The notes: generated by a model from the letters alone, not told the origin. Shown: positions 41,121-50,887, counted from the first letter of the stretch. The stretch is 64,000 bases of DNA from Actinomycetota bacterium (GCA_009704505.1 WLEB01000002.1:1-64000); one strand, 5' to 3'. Made by a program: numbers and translations.

Positions 41121-42269
41121 ATGTTGAGCAATGAGGGCAAAGTTCTCTTTGTTACTAATGATTTTGGTCCTCGAGCCGGCGGCATTGAAACCTTCATTAT
41201 TGGCCTGATAGAGCGAAGAGCGTTTGCAAGCACAATTGTTTACACATCGGCGCAAGCAAATTCTCAAGAGTATGATCAAATGTGGCAGAAAAAGTACGGA
41301 GTTAAAGTCATCCGTGATTCTTCAAGAATTTTACTTCCAACCCCCAGAGTATCCCGGCGAATTTCGGCGTTAATTAAAGCCGAAGGGATTTCAGTTGCCG
41401 CTTTTGGCGCTGCAGCTCCCTTGGGCCTACTGGCACATTCGATGAAGCGTTCTGGGATTAATCGCATAGTTGCCTTAACTCACGGACATGAAGTCTGGTG
41501 GGCAAAGGTATTTCCATTTAATCTACTTCTGCGCAGAATAGGCACAGGTGTTGATTCACTTACTTATTTGGGTGAATACACACGTCAAATGATTTCGCGG
41601 CCACTGACTCAATCAGCGAAAAGGGCAATGATAAAAATTGCTCCCGGTATCGATACCGATCATTTCTCGCCGAGAAACTCTGACAATCTTCGACAATCGC
41701 TTCAACTTAGCCAGAAGAAAGTTATTGTCTGTGTTGCTCGATTGGTTCATCGAAAAGGTCAAGATAAATTAATTGATGCGATGCCTTCTATTTTAGAATC
41801 TATCTCAAATGCCCACCTTCTTATTGTCGGACAGGGTCCATATCTTCCAAAATTAGTAAAGCGAGTAAAGAAACTGGGCCTTGAAGAGAGTGTAACTTTC
41901 GTGGGACGGATCAATTATGAAAAATTGCCTGAATACATCTGCGTTGGTGATCTCTTTGCGATGCCATCACGATCTCGCTTTTGCGGATTAGAGGTAGAAG
42001 GTTTAGGAATTGCATATTTAGAGGCAAGTGCATGTGGACTACCTGTACTAGCAGGCTCCTCAGGCGGAGCACCAGATGCAGTAGTCGATGGAAAATCTGG
42101 AGAAGTTGTTAACGGCACTGACATCACTGCGATATCCAAAACAGTAATTAAATTTCTCAGAGATCCTGAGGGATCACAGCAAATGGGTCAATTTGGTCGT
42201 AACTGGGTTGTAGAAAAATGGCGTTGGGAGATTTGGTCACAGGCTTTCGAGCGTTTACTGAAGCAGTAA
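41121..42269 (+). CDS. GT4-family glycosyltransferase (PimB-like)
   Basis: TNDFGPRAGGIETFI; GQGPYLPKLVKRVKKLGLEESVTFVGRI; SSGGAPDAVVDGKSG. Confidence 0.88.
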   Translation: MLSNEGKVLFVTNDFGPRAGGIETFIIGLIERRAFASTIVYTSAQANSQEYDQMWQKKYGVKVIRDSSRILLPTPRVSRRISALIKAEGISVAAFGAAAPLGLLAHSMKRSGINRIVALTHGHEVWWAKVFPFNLLLRRIGTGVDSLTYLGEYTRQMISRPLTQSAKRAMIKIAPGIDTDHFSPRNSDNLRQSLQLSQKKVIVCVARLVHRKGQDKLIDAMPSILESISNAHLLIVGQGPYLPKLVKRVKKLGLEESVTFVGRINYEKLPEYICVGDLFAMPSRSRFCGLEVEGLGIAYLEASACGLPVLAGSSGGAPDAVVDGKSGEVVNGTDITAISKTVIKFLRDPEGSQQMGQFGRNWVVEKWRWEIWSQAFERLLKQ

Positions 42270-42863
42270 CCCATTTGCCCGCGCGTAGTTAATTGCACTA
42301 ACGCGATTTTCGACATTTAGCTTTCTAAAAATAGAGCCTATGTGGGACTTAACAGTAGATTGACTTAGAAATAATTGCTGCGCGATTTCTTGGTTACTTA
42401 AACCAAATGAGATTTTCATCAATACATCTATCTCTCTAGCAGTTAGCAGTGGCTCAGCAGAGTGAGGCAGTGAACTCAAACCTTTAGAAGAAAAGCCAGA
42501 GGGAGAGGATATGCAGTGCTCAATGGCGGCAATGATTTCAGAGACAGGTGCGCTCTTAACTACGAAGCTATTAGCACCTGATTTCATGGCTGCTATAACA
42601 AACTCAGAGCCGGAGTTAAGAGTAAGTATTACTACGCCTGTTTCTTTTGAGATAGATCGAATCCACTGGACTACTTCAAATCCAGACCCATCAGGCAGAT
42701 TTAAGTCGATAATGACAACATCTGGATTGGTGTGTGCAATTTGCGCAATTGCTTCAGCAACTGTTCCAACCGAGCCAACCAAGTGGAAATTGGCTAAGGC
42801 AAAGGCGTTGGAGAGTCCTTCGCGAACGATTGCATGATCATCAACTATCAATACTCGAATCAT
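42255..42863 (-). CDS. NarL/LuxR-family response regulator
   Basis: REC: VLIVDDHAIVREGL, DVVIIDLNLPDGSG; GerE HTH: LTAREIDVLMKISFGLSNQEIAQQLFLSQSTVKSHIGSIFRKL. Confidence 0.95.
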   Translation of the reverse strand: MIRVLIVDDHAIVREGLSNAFALANFHLVGSVGTVAEAIAQIAHTNPDVVIIDLNLPDGSGFEVVQWIRSISKETGVVILTLNSGSEFVIAAMKSGANSFVVKSAPVSEIIAAIEHCISSPSGFSSKGLSSLPHSAEPLLTAREIDVLMKISFGLSNQEIAQQLFLSQSTVKSHIGSIFRKLNVENRVSAINYARANGLLLQ

Positions 42864-43332
42864 TTTTGTCCAATGGAATGTTTATTGCAATCCTCGTCCC
42901 ATTTTGATCTGATTCAATAAGGGTTTCCCCATGCAAAGCTTTTACTCTTTCCTGGATTCCAGTAAGACCAAAAGATCCCTTTTTCTCTATGGCTCCACCT
43001 ATTCCATTGTCAGCAACAGTTATTGATAGAGCTGTAGCTTTTGAGTGTTGTTCTACATTTCGTAATATCTCGTTGAACACTCGATTTAGTTCATAAGAGT
43101 ATGCGGGGGTGAACCGAACCTGACTTGGGCCAAGTTCTCGTAGCCGGTGAATTTCAATACGAACCTTTTCAATGATTTCAGTGATCGAAAATCTGACTGC
43201 ACGCAGCTCTGTGCGGGTGCTTGGATCGGCGCTGTTTGAAATGGCGTTATCAATGGAAAAGCCCAGGCCAACTAAGTCCTGGGCAATTCCGTCGTGTAAC
43301 TCCTGAGCAAGAGTTACAAACTCATCTTTCAC
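42841..43332 (-). CDS. Minimal sensor-less histidine kinase (HisKA_3 + HATPase_c)
   Basis: LAQELHDGIAQDLVGLGFSIDNA H-box; NEILRNVEQHSKA N-box; DNGIGG; GLTGIQERVKALHG; GTG start overlapping fadD TGA. Confidence 0.88.
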   Translation of the reverse strand: MKDEFVTLAQELHDGIAQDLVGLGFSIDNAISNSADPSTRTELRAVRFSITEIIEKVRIEIHRLRELGPSQVRFTPAYSYELNRVFNEILRNVEQHSKATALSITVADNGIGGAIEKKGSFGLTGIQERVKALHGETLIESDQNGTRIAINIPLDKNDSSIDS

Positions 43333-45119
43333 GTTGCAAATAATGCTTCGATCTCTTTAGCAAACTCCTTAGCAACGACATGTCGTTTCACGGATAGTTT
43401 TGCTGTCAGGTGACCGCCAGCGATAGTGAAATCAGATGGCAAAATTGTGAATTTACGAATTGATTCGGCACGGCTTACTGCCTTATTTGCTTCATCAACT
43501 GCTGTTTGAATAGCTGCAACTAGATCTGGATCATTGACTAAATCAGGGATTGTTGCCCCATCTTTTTTGTTATTGGTTATCCAGGCTTTTATTGCATCAG
43601 GATCAATTGTTACAAGAGCTGCGATAAATGGTTGATTATCACCTACGACTAGACACTGACTTACTAATGGATGTGCGCGTAGTCGATCTTCAAGAACTGC
43701 TGGTGCAACATTTTTTCCACCAGCTGTAACGATGATCTCCTTTTTACGACCAACGATGTAAAGGAATCCTTCTTCATCTAGTTTTCCTAAGTCGCCAGTT
43801 TGGAACCAACGCTCAGAGTTAAACACTTCTGCGTTTGCAGCATCATTTTGCCAGTAACCATCCATGACAATTGGGCCGCGGATTAATACTTCGCCATCTT
43901 CGGCAATCTTTATTGACGTACCTGGAATTGGTCGACCAACTGAGCCAACACGATGTGCTCCGTACAAATTCAAAGTTGCTCCTGCAGTTGTCTCAGTTAA
44001 TCCATATCCCTCAAGAATCGTTACTCCGATTCCGCGATAGAAGTGACCTAGGCGAACACCAAGGGGTGCACCACCAGAGATTGCGGCCTCAACTTTTCCA
44101 CCCATACCGTGTCTAATCTTGCTGTAAACAAGTTTGTCGAAAAGGCCATGCTTTAACTTCAAGATTGGAGAGACTGATTTCTTATCAAGGGCCTCTGAGT
44201 ATGCAATTGCGACAGCGGCTGCTTTTCTAAAGATATTTCCTTTTCCTGCAGCCTCAGCCTTTGCCTCTGCTCCGTTGTAGATTTTTTCAAAAATACGTGG
44301 AACAGCCAAGACGAATGTTGGTTTAAATGAAGCAAGGTCCATTGGCAATCTGCCTACTGGATCACTGCAATGAGCTAAGTGAAGTCCAGCAGTGATTGAT
44401 CCAATTTGAACCATACGACCAAACACGTGAGCAACTGGAAGAAAAAGAAGTGTTGAACCACCAGGCTTTAAGAAAAGTTCACTTGCACCTTGCACGACAT
44501 TTCCGCACTCTGCGTGGAAATTGCCATGTGTGAGTTGAACACCCTTTGGCTTTCCAGTTGTTCCAGATGTGTAAATTAAAGTCGCAAGAGTGCTTGGAAC
44601 AAGTGAGTTACGACGACGATCAACTTCTTCATCGCTAATGTTCTTTCCAGCCTCTCTAAGGACAGTAAGAACATCATCTGTCATTGTCCATACATTTTTA
44701 GTATGTGAAGGTAAAACTGTCTGTACTAATTCACGCATCGCGGGGGTTTCGACAACGATCGCAACTGAGTGAGAGTCATTGAGAATCCAGTCGATTTGTT
44801 CGGCAGATGAGGTATCAAAAATTGGAACAACTACACCGCCTGCAAACCACGTTGCAAAGTCCAAGATGGTCCATTCATATCTTGTACGAGCCATGATCGA
44901 AACGCGATCACCAATTTGAATACCGCTTGCGATTAATCCCTTTGCGGTTGCTCGAATCTCTTCTTCAACCTCTTTTGCAGTAACTGGCTGCCATCCCTCA
45001 CCAAGTGGTCGGGACATCGTTACGCGCTCTGGTTCAAACCATGCGCGTTCAGTGATTAGATTTGTGAGATTTCCTGCAGTAGAGGCAGGAACAAGTGCCG
45101 GGACTGTGATTTCATTCAT
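43329..45119 (-). CDS. fadD: Long-chain acyl-CoA synthetase (FadD15-like)
   Basis: IYTSGTTGKPKGVQLTHGN; GYGLTETTAGATLN; IVGRKKEIIVTAGGKNVAP. Confidence 0.94.
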   Translation of the reverse strand: MNEITVPALVPASTAGNLTNLITERAWFEPERVTMSRPLGEGWQPVTAKEVEEEIRATAKGLIASGIQIGDRVSIMARTRYEWTILDFATWFAGGVVVPIFDTSSAEQIDWILNDSHSVAIVVETPAMRELVQTVLPSHTKNVWTMTDDVLTVLREAGKNISDEEVDRRRNSLVPSTLATLIYTSGTTGKPKGVQLTHGNFHAECGNVVQGASELFLKPGGSTLLFLPVAHVFGRMVQIGSITAGLHLAHCSDPVGRLPMDLASFKPTFVLAVPRIFEKIYNGAEAKAEAAGKGNIFRKAAAVAIAYSEALDKKSVSPILKLKHGLFDKLVYSKIRHGMGGKVEAAISGGAPLGVRLGHFYRGIGVTILEGYGLTETTAGATLNLYGAHRVGSVGRPIPGTSIKIAEDGEVLIRGPIVMDGYWQNDAANAEVFNSERWFQTGDLGKLDEEGFLYIVGRKKEIIVTAGGKNVAPAVLEDRLRAHPLVSQCLVVGDNQPFIAALVTIDPDAIKAWITNNKKDGATIPDLVNDPDLVAAIQTAVDEANKAVSRAESIRKFTILPSDFTIAGGHLTAKLSVKRHVVAKEFAKEIEALFAT

Positions 45120-45172
45120 GGGAGAACGCTAGCGTGACACATGAGAAAAGGGGAAGAGGGTAGCCTTCTCCC

Positions 45173-45610
45173 ATGAGCGAATTCAGTAAATCCACAGTAA
45201 CAATCGAAGCACCGATCTCAGATATTCAAAAGACCCTCTCAGAGCTAGACAAATACCCTGAGTGGTCGACGCAGATTAAATCTGCTGAAAGCCTTGCAAC
45301 CGATGATCAAGGTCGCATAACAAAAATTAAGATGAGCATTGATGCCGGAATGATGAAGGATCGCGTTGTTCTAGATTACGACTGGAGCCAGGCGCCGGAG
45401 AAAATAATCTTCTCACTAGATGAGGCAGACCTACTGACCAGTATGGATGGTGCCTACACATTCAAGAGCATCGATTCAGAGACAACAGAAGTTACTTATG
45501 AGTTAGGCGTCTCCCTATCTATGTCTATTCCAGACATGATGAGAAAGAAAGCTGAAAAGGCAACTATTGATGCTGCACTTGCTCAACTTAAATCACATCT
45601 AGAGGGCTGA
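45173..45610 (+). CDS. SRPBCC-family protein
   Basis: KSTVTIEAPISDIQKTLSELDKYPEWSTQIKSAE. Confidence 0.85.
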   Translation: MSEFSKSTVTIEAPISDIQKTLSELDKYPEWSTQIKSAESLATDDQGRITKIKMSIDAGMMKDRVVLDYDWSQAPEKIIFSLDEADLLTSMDGAYTFKSIDSETTEVTYELGVSLSMSIPDMMRKKAEKATIDAALAQLKSHLEG

Positions 45611-45614
45611 GTTA

Positions 45615-46559
45615 GTGGGCTTATCGATCGGCATCGATGTCGGTGGAACGAAAGTTCTCGGAGGCGTTGTCGACGATAACGGAGTTGTCCTTGCCCGAGC
45701 AAGAAAAGATACGCCGCGACAGGGTGGAAAAGCCTTAACGCAAAGAATTGCCGAAACAGTTAAAGAGTTGATGGCCCAACATGATGTTGAATCAGTCGGA
45801 GTAAGTGCTGCAGGTTTTGTTTCATCTGATAGAAAAACAATGTTAGCAACACCAAATATTGCAGACTGGAATGATGTGGATCTTGACTTTGAGTTAAAAT
45901 CATTAATCGATCTTCCAATTGTCATTGAAAACGATGCAAATGCTGCAGCATGGGGCGAAGCAAAATTTGGTGCTGGGCGCAATCAAAATCACATGATGAT
46001 GCTTACTGTTGGTACTGGAATCGGTGGTGGGATCGTTGTAGATGGCCAGCTCTATAGAGGCGCATTTGGTATTGCTGCAGAGTTTGGCCACATGCGCGTT
46101 GTTCCCGAAGGACATATCTGTGGTTGTGGCGCACGTGGTTGTTTTGAACAATATGCATCCGGAAATGCATTACTTCGACATGCTCGTGAAGCAATAAATG
46201 CCAGTCCTGAAGTAGCTCGGAATCTTTTATCACGAGGTGATGGCACTGTTGCGGGCCTTACTGGTCAAATCATCACTCAGGCAGCACAGGAGGCAGACCC
46301 AATTGCACTTGCAGCATTTAACACAACTGGGCAATGGCTTGGAGCCGGAATAGCATCCCTTGCAGTTTTATTGGATCCAGAATGCATTGTCATCGGGGGA
46401 GGAGTCATTGATGCTGGCGAGATTTTACTTGCGCCAACTCGTGAATCTCTTGAGAGAACAATGCCCTTTGCTGGAAAGCATCCATACCCAGAGCTAATCG
46501 CTGCAGAACTTGGCAATGATGCAGGATTAGTTGGAGTTGCAGATTTAGCGAGAGTTTAG
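45615..46559 (+). CDS. ROK-family glucokinase
   Basis: IGIDVGGTKVLGGVVD; ENDANAAAWGEAKFGAG; CGCGARGCFEQYASG. Confidence 0.93.
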   Translation: MGLSIGIDVGGTKVLGGVVDDNGVVLARARKDTPRQGGKALTQRIAETVKELMAQHDVESVGVSAAGFVSSDRKTMLATPNIADWNDVDLDFELKSLIDLPIVIENDANAAAWGEAKFGAGRNQNHMMMLTVGTGIGGGIVVDGQLYRGAFGIAAEFGHMRVVPEGHICGCGARGCFEQYASGNALLRHAREAINASPEVARNLLSRGDGTVAGLTGQIITQAAQEADPIALAAFNTTGQWLGAGIASLAVLLDPECIVIGGGVIDAGEILLAPTRESLERTMPFAGKHPYPELIAAELGNDAGLVGVADLARV

Positions 46560-46603
46560 TTACTCAAGAAACTGGCTGCTATTTTTGAATAACAGTAAAT
46601 GTT

Positions 46604-46888
46604 TTAAAGATTTACGCCATCATCTTCGCGATACGGACGATTAAACCAACGTTTAATCGCAACCTTTGCAGAGCGAAACAAATCAATTGGATTAGCACCT
46701 GGGGGATTTGGTTGAGCAAAACCTTCATCTAAGTTCTGGCCCTCTATTTTTTCGATTCGTTCCAGATCATCTAGGTAAGTATTCGGTGTCGATTCATCTA
46801 AGGACAGTCCGGAAACTATTGAGTCAAATTCTGAACGGATCAGATCCTCTTCATCGAACTCATCAGGGCTTTTTCCATGCTCATTCAC
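46604..46888 (-). CDS. Small acidic hypothetical protein
   Basis: 94-aa ORF in a gap between ROK and plsC genes; no recognisable domain. Confidence 0.6.
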   Translation of the reverse strand: MNEHGKSPDEFDEEDLIRSEFDSIVSGLSLDESTPNTYLDDLERIEKIEGQNLDEGFAQPNPPGANPIDLFRSAKVAIKRWFNRPYREDDGVNL

Positions 46889-46932
46889 CCTCCGATGGTG
46901 TCATAACTGCCAATAGACAGTAAATTGTCCCC

Positions 46933-47625
46933 GTGCTGAACAACTTGCCATACGGAGCTCTACGCGCATTTTTAACTCCCTTTCTCATGCTTGCCTTTCG
47001 GCCAAAGGTTCGGGGCCTGCGAAACGTTCCGGCAAAGGGTCCTTTGATTATTGCCTCCAATCACCTCTCCTTTAGTGATTCGATTTTCATGCCAATGGTT
47101 GTTCCCCGCAAAGTAACTTTTCTAGCCAAAAGTGAATACTTCACTTCACCTGGGCCAAAAGGCTTATTAAAGAAGTTAACTTTCATCGCTTTGGGTCAAG
47201 TCCCTGTAGATCGCTCCGGTGGGCGCCGCAGTGAAGCAGCCCTGATAACTGGACTGAAAGTTTTATCAGATGGTGCATGCCTTGGTATCTATCCAGAGGG
47301 AACAAGATCACCTGACGGCAGACTGTATAAAGCACGTACAGGAATTGCCCGACTTGCAATTGAATCAGGCGCCCCAGTTGTTCCAGTGGCGATGTTTGAT
47401 ACTGACAAAATTCAACCAACTGGGCAAGTAGTGCCAAATGTAAAAAGAGTGGGAATGAGTTTTGGAGAACCTATGTACTTTGAAGGTGATCCAACAGATT
47501 TAGAACATCTAAGAAATGTCGCAGATACGATCATGAAAGCAATAGGTGAGCTTTCTGGGCAAGAGTACGTTGATACATATGCCCCAAAAAAGGCCAGACT
47601 TGAAAAAACTGAGGACGAGGATTAA
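46933..47625 (+). CDS. 1-acyl-sn-glycerol-3-phosphate acyltransferase (PlsC family)
   Basis: NHLSFSDS; YPEGTRSPDGRLYKARTG. Confidence 0.92.
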   Translation: MLNNLPYGALRAFLTPFLMLAFRPKVRGLRNVPAKGPLIIASNHLSFSDSIFMPMVVPRKVTFLAKSEYFTSPGPKGLLKKLTFIALGQVPVDRSGGRRSEAALITGLKVLSDGACLGIYPEGTRSPDGRLYKARTGIARLAIESGAPVVPVAMFDTDKIQPTGQVVPNVKRVGMSFGEPMYFEGDPTDLEHLRNVADTIMKAIGELSGQEYVDTYAPKKARLEKTEDED

Positions 47626-47660
47626 TCCAGTTCGGTGAAAAGTAGCGGACTAAACAAGAG

Positions 47661-48338
47661 TTAATTCAGGGCGTTTCGAGCAACTAGATAGTTACAGGTT
47701 GCACACTCTGCCCCTGGTTCAGGAAGTTCGCCTTCGAGCACAGTTATAAACTCACCGATTACCTTTAAGAAATTCTCTTGGTCTCTTTCAACTGGAATGT
47801 ATTTCTGAAAGACACCAAAACCATAATCTTCGACTGAGGCTCCAATTGCATGTGTTGGCTTCCAAACGAGCAAGCCCATTGAAGCAACTGTTTGCCCCTT
47901 TCCAGCTGCTGGATTTTCTAGAGAATAGGCATAAGCCTCGAGTTGTGGCGAATAGAACTGACCGGTATCTCTTTGGCTATCAGAGACTTTGCAGTCGATT
48001 AAACCGATGGTGCCATCCTCATTGGTTGAAACCAGATCGTATTTACCTAGAATTCTCCATCGCGTTTCAACGCCATTAACAACCAAGGGCTTACTTTTTA
48101 CCCATTCGCCCCACTTGGTAACTGTCCCAGGGCGAAGTGAGGAATCAATCGTTGGCATATCGGCGCCTTGAAAGTGCTCCTCTTGAAGAGCTGCCATTGT
48201 TCCCACTAAGGGAAAAGCGCCAGGCATGATTACTTTGTACCAGTACTTGATCCACAGACACCTTTTGCAGGTAGATAGGCCAAAAGTTAGGTCTGAAGGG
48301 GAGATGTTTTCGCGGGCGGGCTTTGCAGGTTTGATCAT
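47661..48338 (-). CDS. RecB/Cas4-like PD-(D/E)XK nuclease with two CxxC pairs
   Basis: STCKRCLW, GKYDLV...GLIDCKVS, QLEAYAY, ECATCNYL. Confidence 0.78.
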   Translation of the reverse strand: MIKPAKPARENISPSDLTFGLSTCKRCLWIKYWYKVIMPGAFPLVGTMAALQEEHFQGADMPTIDSSLRPGTVTKWGEWVKSKPLVVNGVETRWRILGKYDLVSTNEDGTIGLIDCKVSDSQRDTGQFYSPQLEAYAYSLENPAAGKGQTVASMGLLVWKPTHAIGASVEDYGFGVFQKYIPVERDQENFLKVIGEFITVLEGELPEPGAECATCNYLVARNALN

Positions 48339-48394
48339 GGCCTAATTCTCCTTGTAAACACTGACATGGCTGAAAAGGTCCCAGGTTTACCCCT

Positions 48395-48408
48395 TTGGGC
48401 GCGCCCAA
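48395..48408. promoter_or_regulatory. 14-bp perfect palindrome in divergent intergenic region
   Basis: TTGGGCGCGCCCAA. Confidence 0.5.
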
Positions 48409-48447
48409 GTTGCCTCCTGCGCCTATATCCGATTAGATTACGCATCA

Positions 48448-48466
48448 ATGTATCCATTCGATACAT
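48448..48466. promoter_or_regulatory. Candidate PadR operator
   Basis: ATGTATC-cattc-GATACAT perfect dyad upstream of padR-ino1. Confidence 0.65.
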
Positions 48467-48536
48467 CTTACGGAGTAGTTTTTGGGCTTACAGGCTCAAC
48501 AAATCATGGGATGAAGTCAGGGAAAGGCAGGTCACG

Positions 48537-49067
48537 ATGCGCTCGCGTTCTGAGTCTCTCGAATTTGCCCTCCTTGGATTGCTCTCCCAAAGTCCACTTC
48601 ATGGCTATGAACTGCGAAAGCGAATGGGGGCGATCTTTGGACCTTTCCGCGCACTCTCATTCTCCGTTCTCTATCCGCAGCTTCGCCGAATGATGGAAGC
48701 TGGGTTGATTGCGGAGTCGACCGTTGAATCAACTTCTCGCCGATCACGCATTGTCTATGCGATTACCGATCTTGGTGCTCGCAAGTTTGCATCGCTGACC
48801 GAATCAGTAACACCAGAGACTTGGGAAGATGAAGGATTTGAAATTCGTTTTGCATTTTTTGGACCAACCTCTGCAAAGAACAGAGTGAGAATTCTTGAGG
48901 GACGTCATCGTCGCCTTAAGGAGAAAGCAGAAATCCTTCGTGGTGAACTCGAGAAGTCACCCGTTGGAATCGATAAATATCTAGAAGAGTGGCGACGTCA
49001 CTCACTGGAATCAGCCGATAGAGAGATCGCTTGGCTGGAAGACATGATCAAAACCGAGAGGAAATAG
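48537..49067 (+). CDS. PadR-family transcriptional regulator
   Basis: [51 protein letters not shown]; adjacent to ino1. Confidence 0.92.
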   Translation: MRSRSESLEFALLGLLSQSPLHGYELRKRMGAIFGPFRALSFSVLYPQLRRMMEAGLIAESTVESTSRRSRIVYAITDLGARKFASLTESVTPETWEDEGFEIRFAFFGPTSAKNRVRILEGRHRRLKEKAEILRGELEKSPVGIDKYLEEWRRHSLESADREIAWLEDMIKTERK

Positions 49068-49068
49068 A

Positions 49069-50166
49069 GTGAATATCACAACCGGTAAAGGCGACATCCG
49101 TGTTGCAATCGTTGGCGTTGGAAACTGCGCTAACTCATTAGTTCAAGGTGTCGAGTACTACAAAGACGCCGCTTTAGACCAAGAGATCCCGGGTCTTATG
49201 CATGCAGTTGTTGGGGGATATCACATCTCCAGCGTTAAGTTTGTTGCAGCATTTGATGTTGATGCTAAGAAAGTGGGACTTGATCTCGCAGAAGCAATCT
49301 GGGCAAGTGAAAATAACACAATCAAATTTAGTAACGTAGCAAAGACTGGTGTCCCAGTTCTTCGCGGAGTTACAAACGATGGGCTAGGAAAGTACTACAA
49401 GGAGACCATTAAGGAATCTGATGCACCAGCGGTAGATGTTGTTAAGGTGCTAAAAGATGAAGCAGTAGACGTTGTTATCTGCTACCTACCAGTGGGCTCT
49501 GAAGTTGCTGCAAAGTACTATGCACAATGCGCAATTGATGCAGGATGTGCATTCGTAAACGCACTTCCAGTATTTATCGCCTCTGATCCAGTATGGGAAA
49601 AGAAGTTTGCTGATGCAGGACTTCCAATTGTTGGAGATGACATCAAGAGCCAAGTTGGTGCGACTATCACTCACCGCATTATGGCAAAACTCTTCCAAGA
49701 TCGCGGCGTACACCTAGATCGCACCTACCAATTAAACGTTGGCGGAAATATGGATTTCAAGAACATGCTCGAGCGTGATCGCCTTGAATCTAAGAAGATC
49801 TCTAAGACCAACTCTGTAACATCTCAGTTAGATCATGACCTAGGTGAGAAGAACGTTCACATCGGACCTTCTGACTACATTCCTTGGTTAGATGATCGCA
49901 AGTGGGCCTATGTTCGCCTCGAGGGTCGCGCTTTCGGAGATGTCCCACTAAACCTTGAATACAAGTTGGAAGTATGGGATTCACCTAACTCTGCAGGTGT
50001 CATCATTGATGCACTTCGCTGCGCAAAAATCGGCTTGGATCGCAAGATTGGGGGAGCTCTGCTCTCACCATCTAGCTACTTCATGAAGACTCCACCAACT
50101 CAGTACACAGATGAAGCAGCCCACAACAAGGTTGAAGATTTCATTGCTGGGAAATTAGATCGCTAA
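49069..50166 (+). CDS. ino1: myo-Inositol-1-phosphate synthase
   Basis: [38 protein letters not shown] start. Confidence 0.96.
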   Translation: MNITTGKGDIRVAIVGVGNCANSLVQGVEYYKDAALDQEIPGLMHAVVGGYHISSVKFVAAFDVDAKKVGLDLAEAIWASENNTIKFSNVAKTGVPVLRGVTNDGLGKYYKETIKESDAPAVDVVKVLKDEAVDVVICYLPVGSEVAAKYYAQCAIDAGCAFVNALPVFIASDPVWEKKFADAGLPIVGDDIKSQVGATITHRIMAKLFQDRGVHLDRTYQLNVGGNMDFKNMLERDRLESKKISKTNSVTSQLDHDLGEKNVHIGPSDYIPWLDDRKWAYVRLEGRAFGDVPLNLEYKLEVWDSPNSAGVIIDALRCAKIGLDRKIGGALLSPSSYFMKTPPTQYTDEAAHNKVEDFIAGKLDR

Positions 50167-50176
50167 ATACAAAAAC

Positions 50177-50198
50177 TAAAGTAGTCACATCTACTTTA
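50177..50198. repeat. Hairpin upstream of ino1 terminator
   Basis: TAAAGTAG-tcacat-CTACTTTA perfect 8-bp dyad. Confidence 0.8.
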
Positions 50199-50215
50199 TA
50201 AATCTCCTCTCTATA

Positions 50216-50249
50216 GAAAAAGCCCCCGGCAATAACCGGGGGCTTTTTC
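50216..50249. terminator. Intrinsic (probably bidirectional) terminator after ino1
   Basis: AAAAAGCCCCCGG-caataa-CCGGGGGCTTTTT. Confidence 0.96.
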
Positions 50250-50275
50250 TTTAACCACTCACGGAGAGTTGAGGG

Positions 50276-50854
50276 TTAAATCGTCGCTTCTATAGGAGTG
50301 CGACGAAGGTGAACAAATCCTGCTATTGCTAAGAGAAGAAACAATAAACCGGCGGCAAAGGCTGCAATCGCTGCATAACCAGCAATTACTCCCATAGTTC
50401 CAAAGGCATATGCCTGAAGCAGCATTCCGCGAAGAGTGTTTCCCATAAACAAAGTTTGGCGAAGATCTGCATACTTTGTAATCGTCGCAACATCAGTACT
50501 TCCCCCACGGACTAATCCCATATATGTCCCTGATACTTCAGAGTATGTGGAAGGTTTACCTGTAACGGCGATAGATGAGCCTTTCATGTGTTCCCAGATA
50601 TAAAGGTCTGAGTAATCGCGGGCCATTTCACCAGTGTTGACTGTTTTACCTGCCCATTTTGTGAGCTGTTCTTTTGTATCTGCAGGCAAACTATCTTCCG
50701 CAGGAAATGCAATATTCTGATTTTCCAGTTGGGTTTTTACACTCTCATTTGCAAATGAGGCTCCAAAATTAAGAAGTCCTGCAAATGTGAACAAAAGAAG
50801 TGCAAGTCCAAGTCCAACATAAGAAACAATCTTGTCAAAAGTTCTACGATTCAT
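50276..50854 (-). CDS. Hypothetical membrane protein, two predicted TM segments flanking an extracytoplasmic domain
   Basis: ATG preceded by AAGGAG; N- and C-terminal hydrophobic helices. Confidence 0.75.
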   Translation of the reverse strand: MNRRTFDKIVSYVGLGLALLLFTFAGLLNFGASFANESVKTQLENQNIAFPAEDSLPADTKEQLTKWAGKTVNTGEMARDYSDLYIWEHMKGSSIAVTGKPSTYSEVSGTYMGLVRGGSTDVATITKYADLRQTLFMGNTLRGMLLQAYAFGTMGVIAGYAAIAAFAAGLLFLLLAIAGFVHLRRTPIEATI

Positions 50855-50887
50855 CTTTCTCTCCTTCATAGGTTGTTTTCAAAAACA

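Noticed and set aside
47661-48338. CRISPR-Cas locus marked by the Cas4-like gene
   Set aside because: No repeat array and no other cas genes in the window
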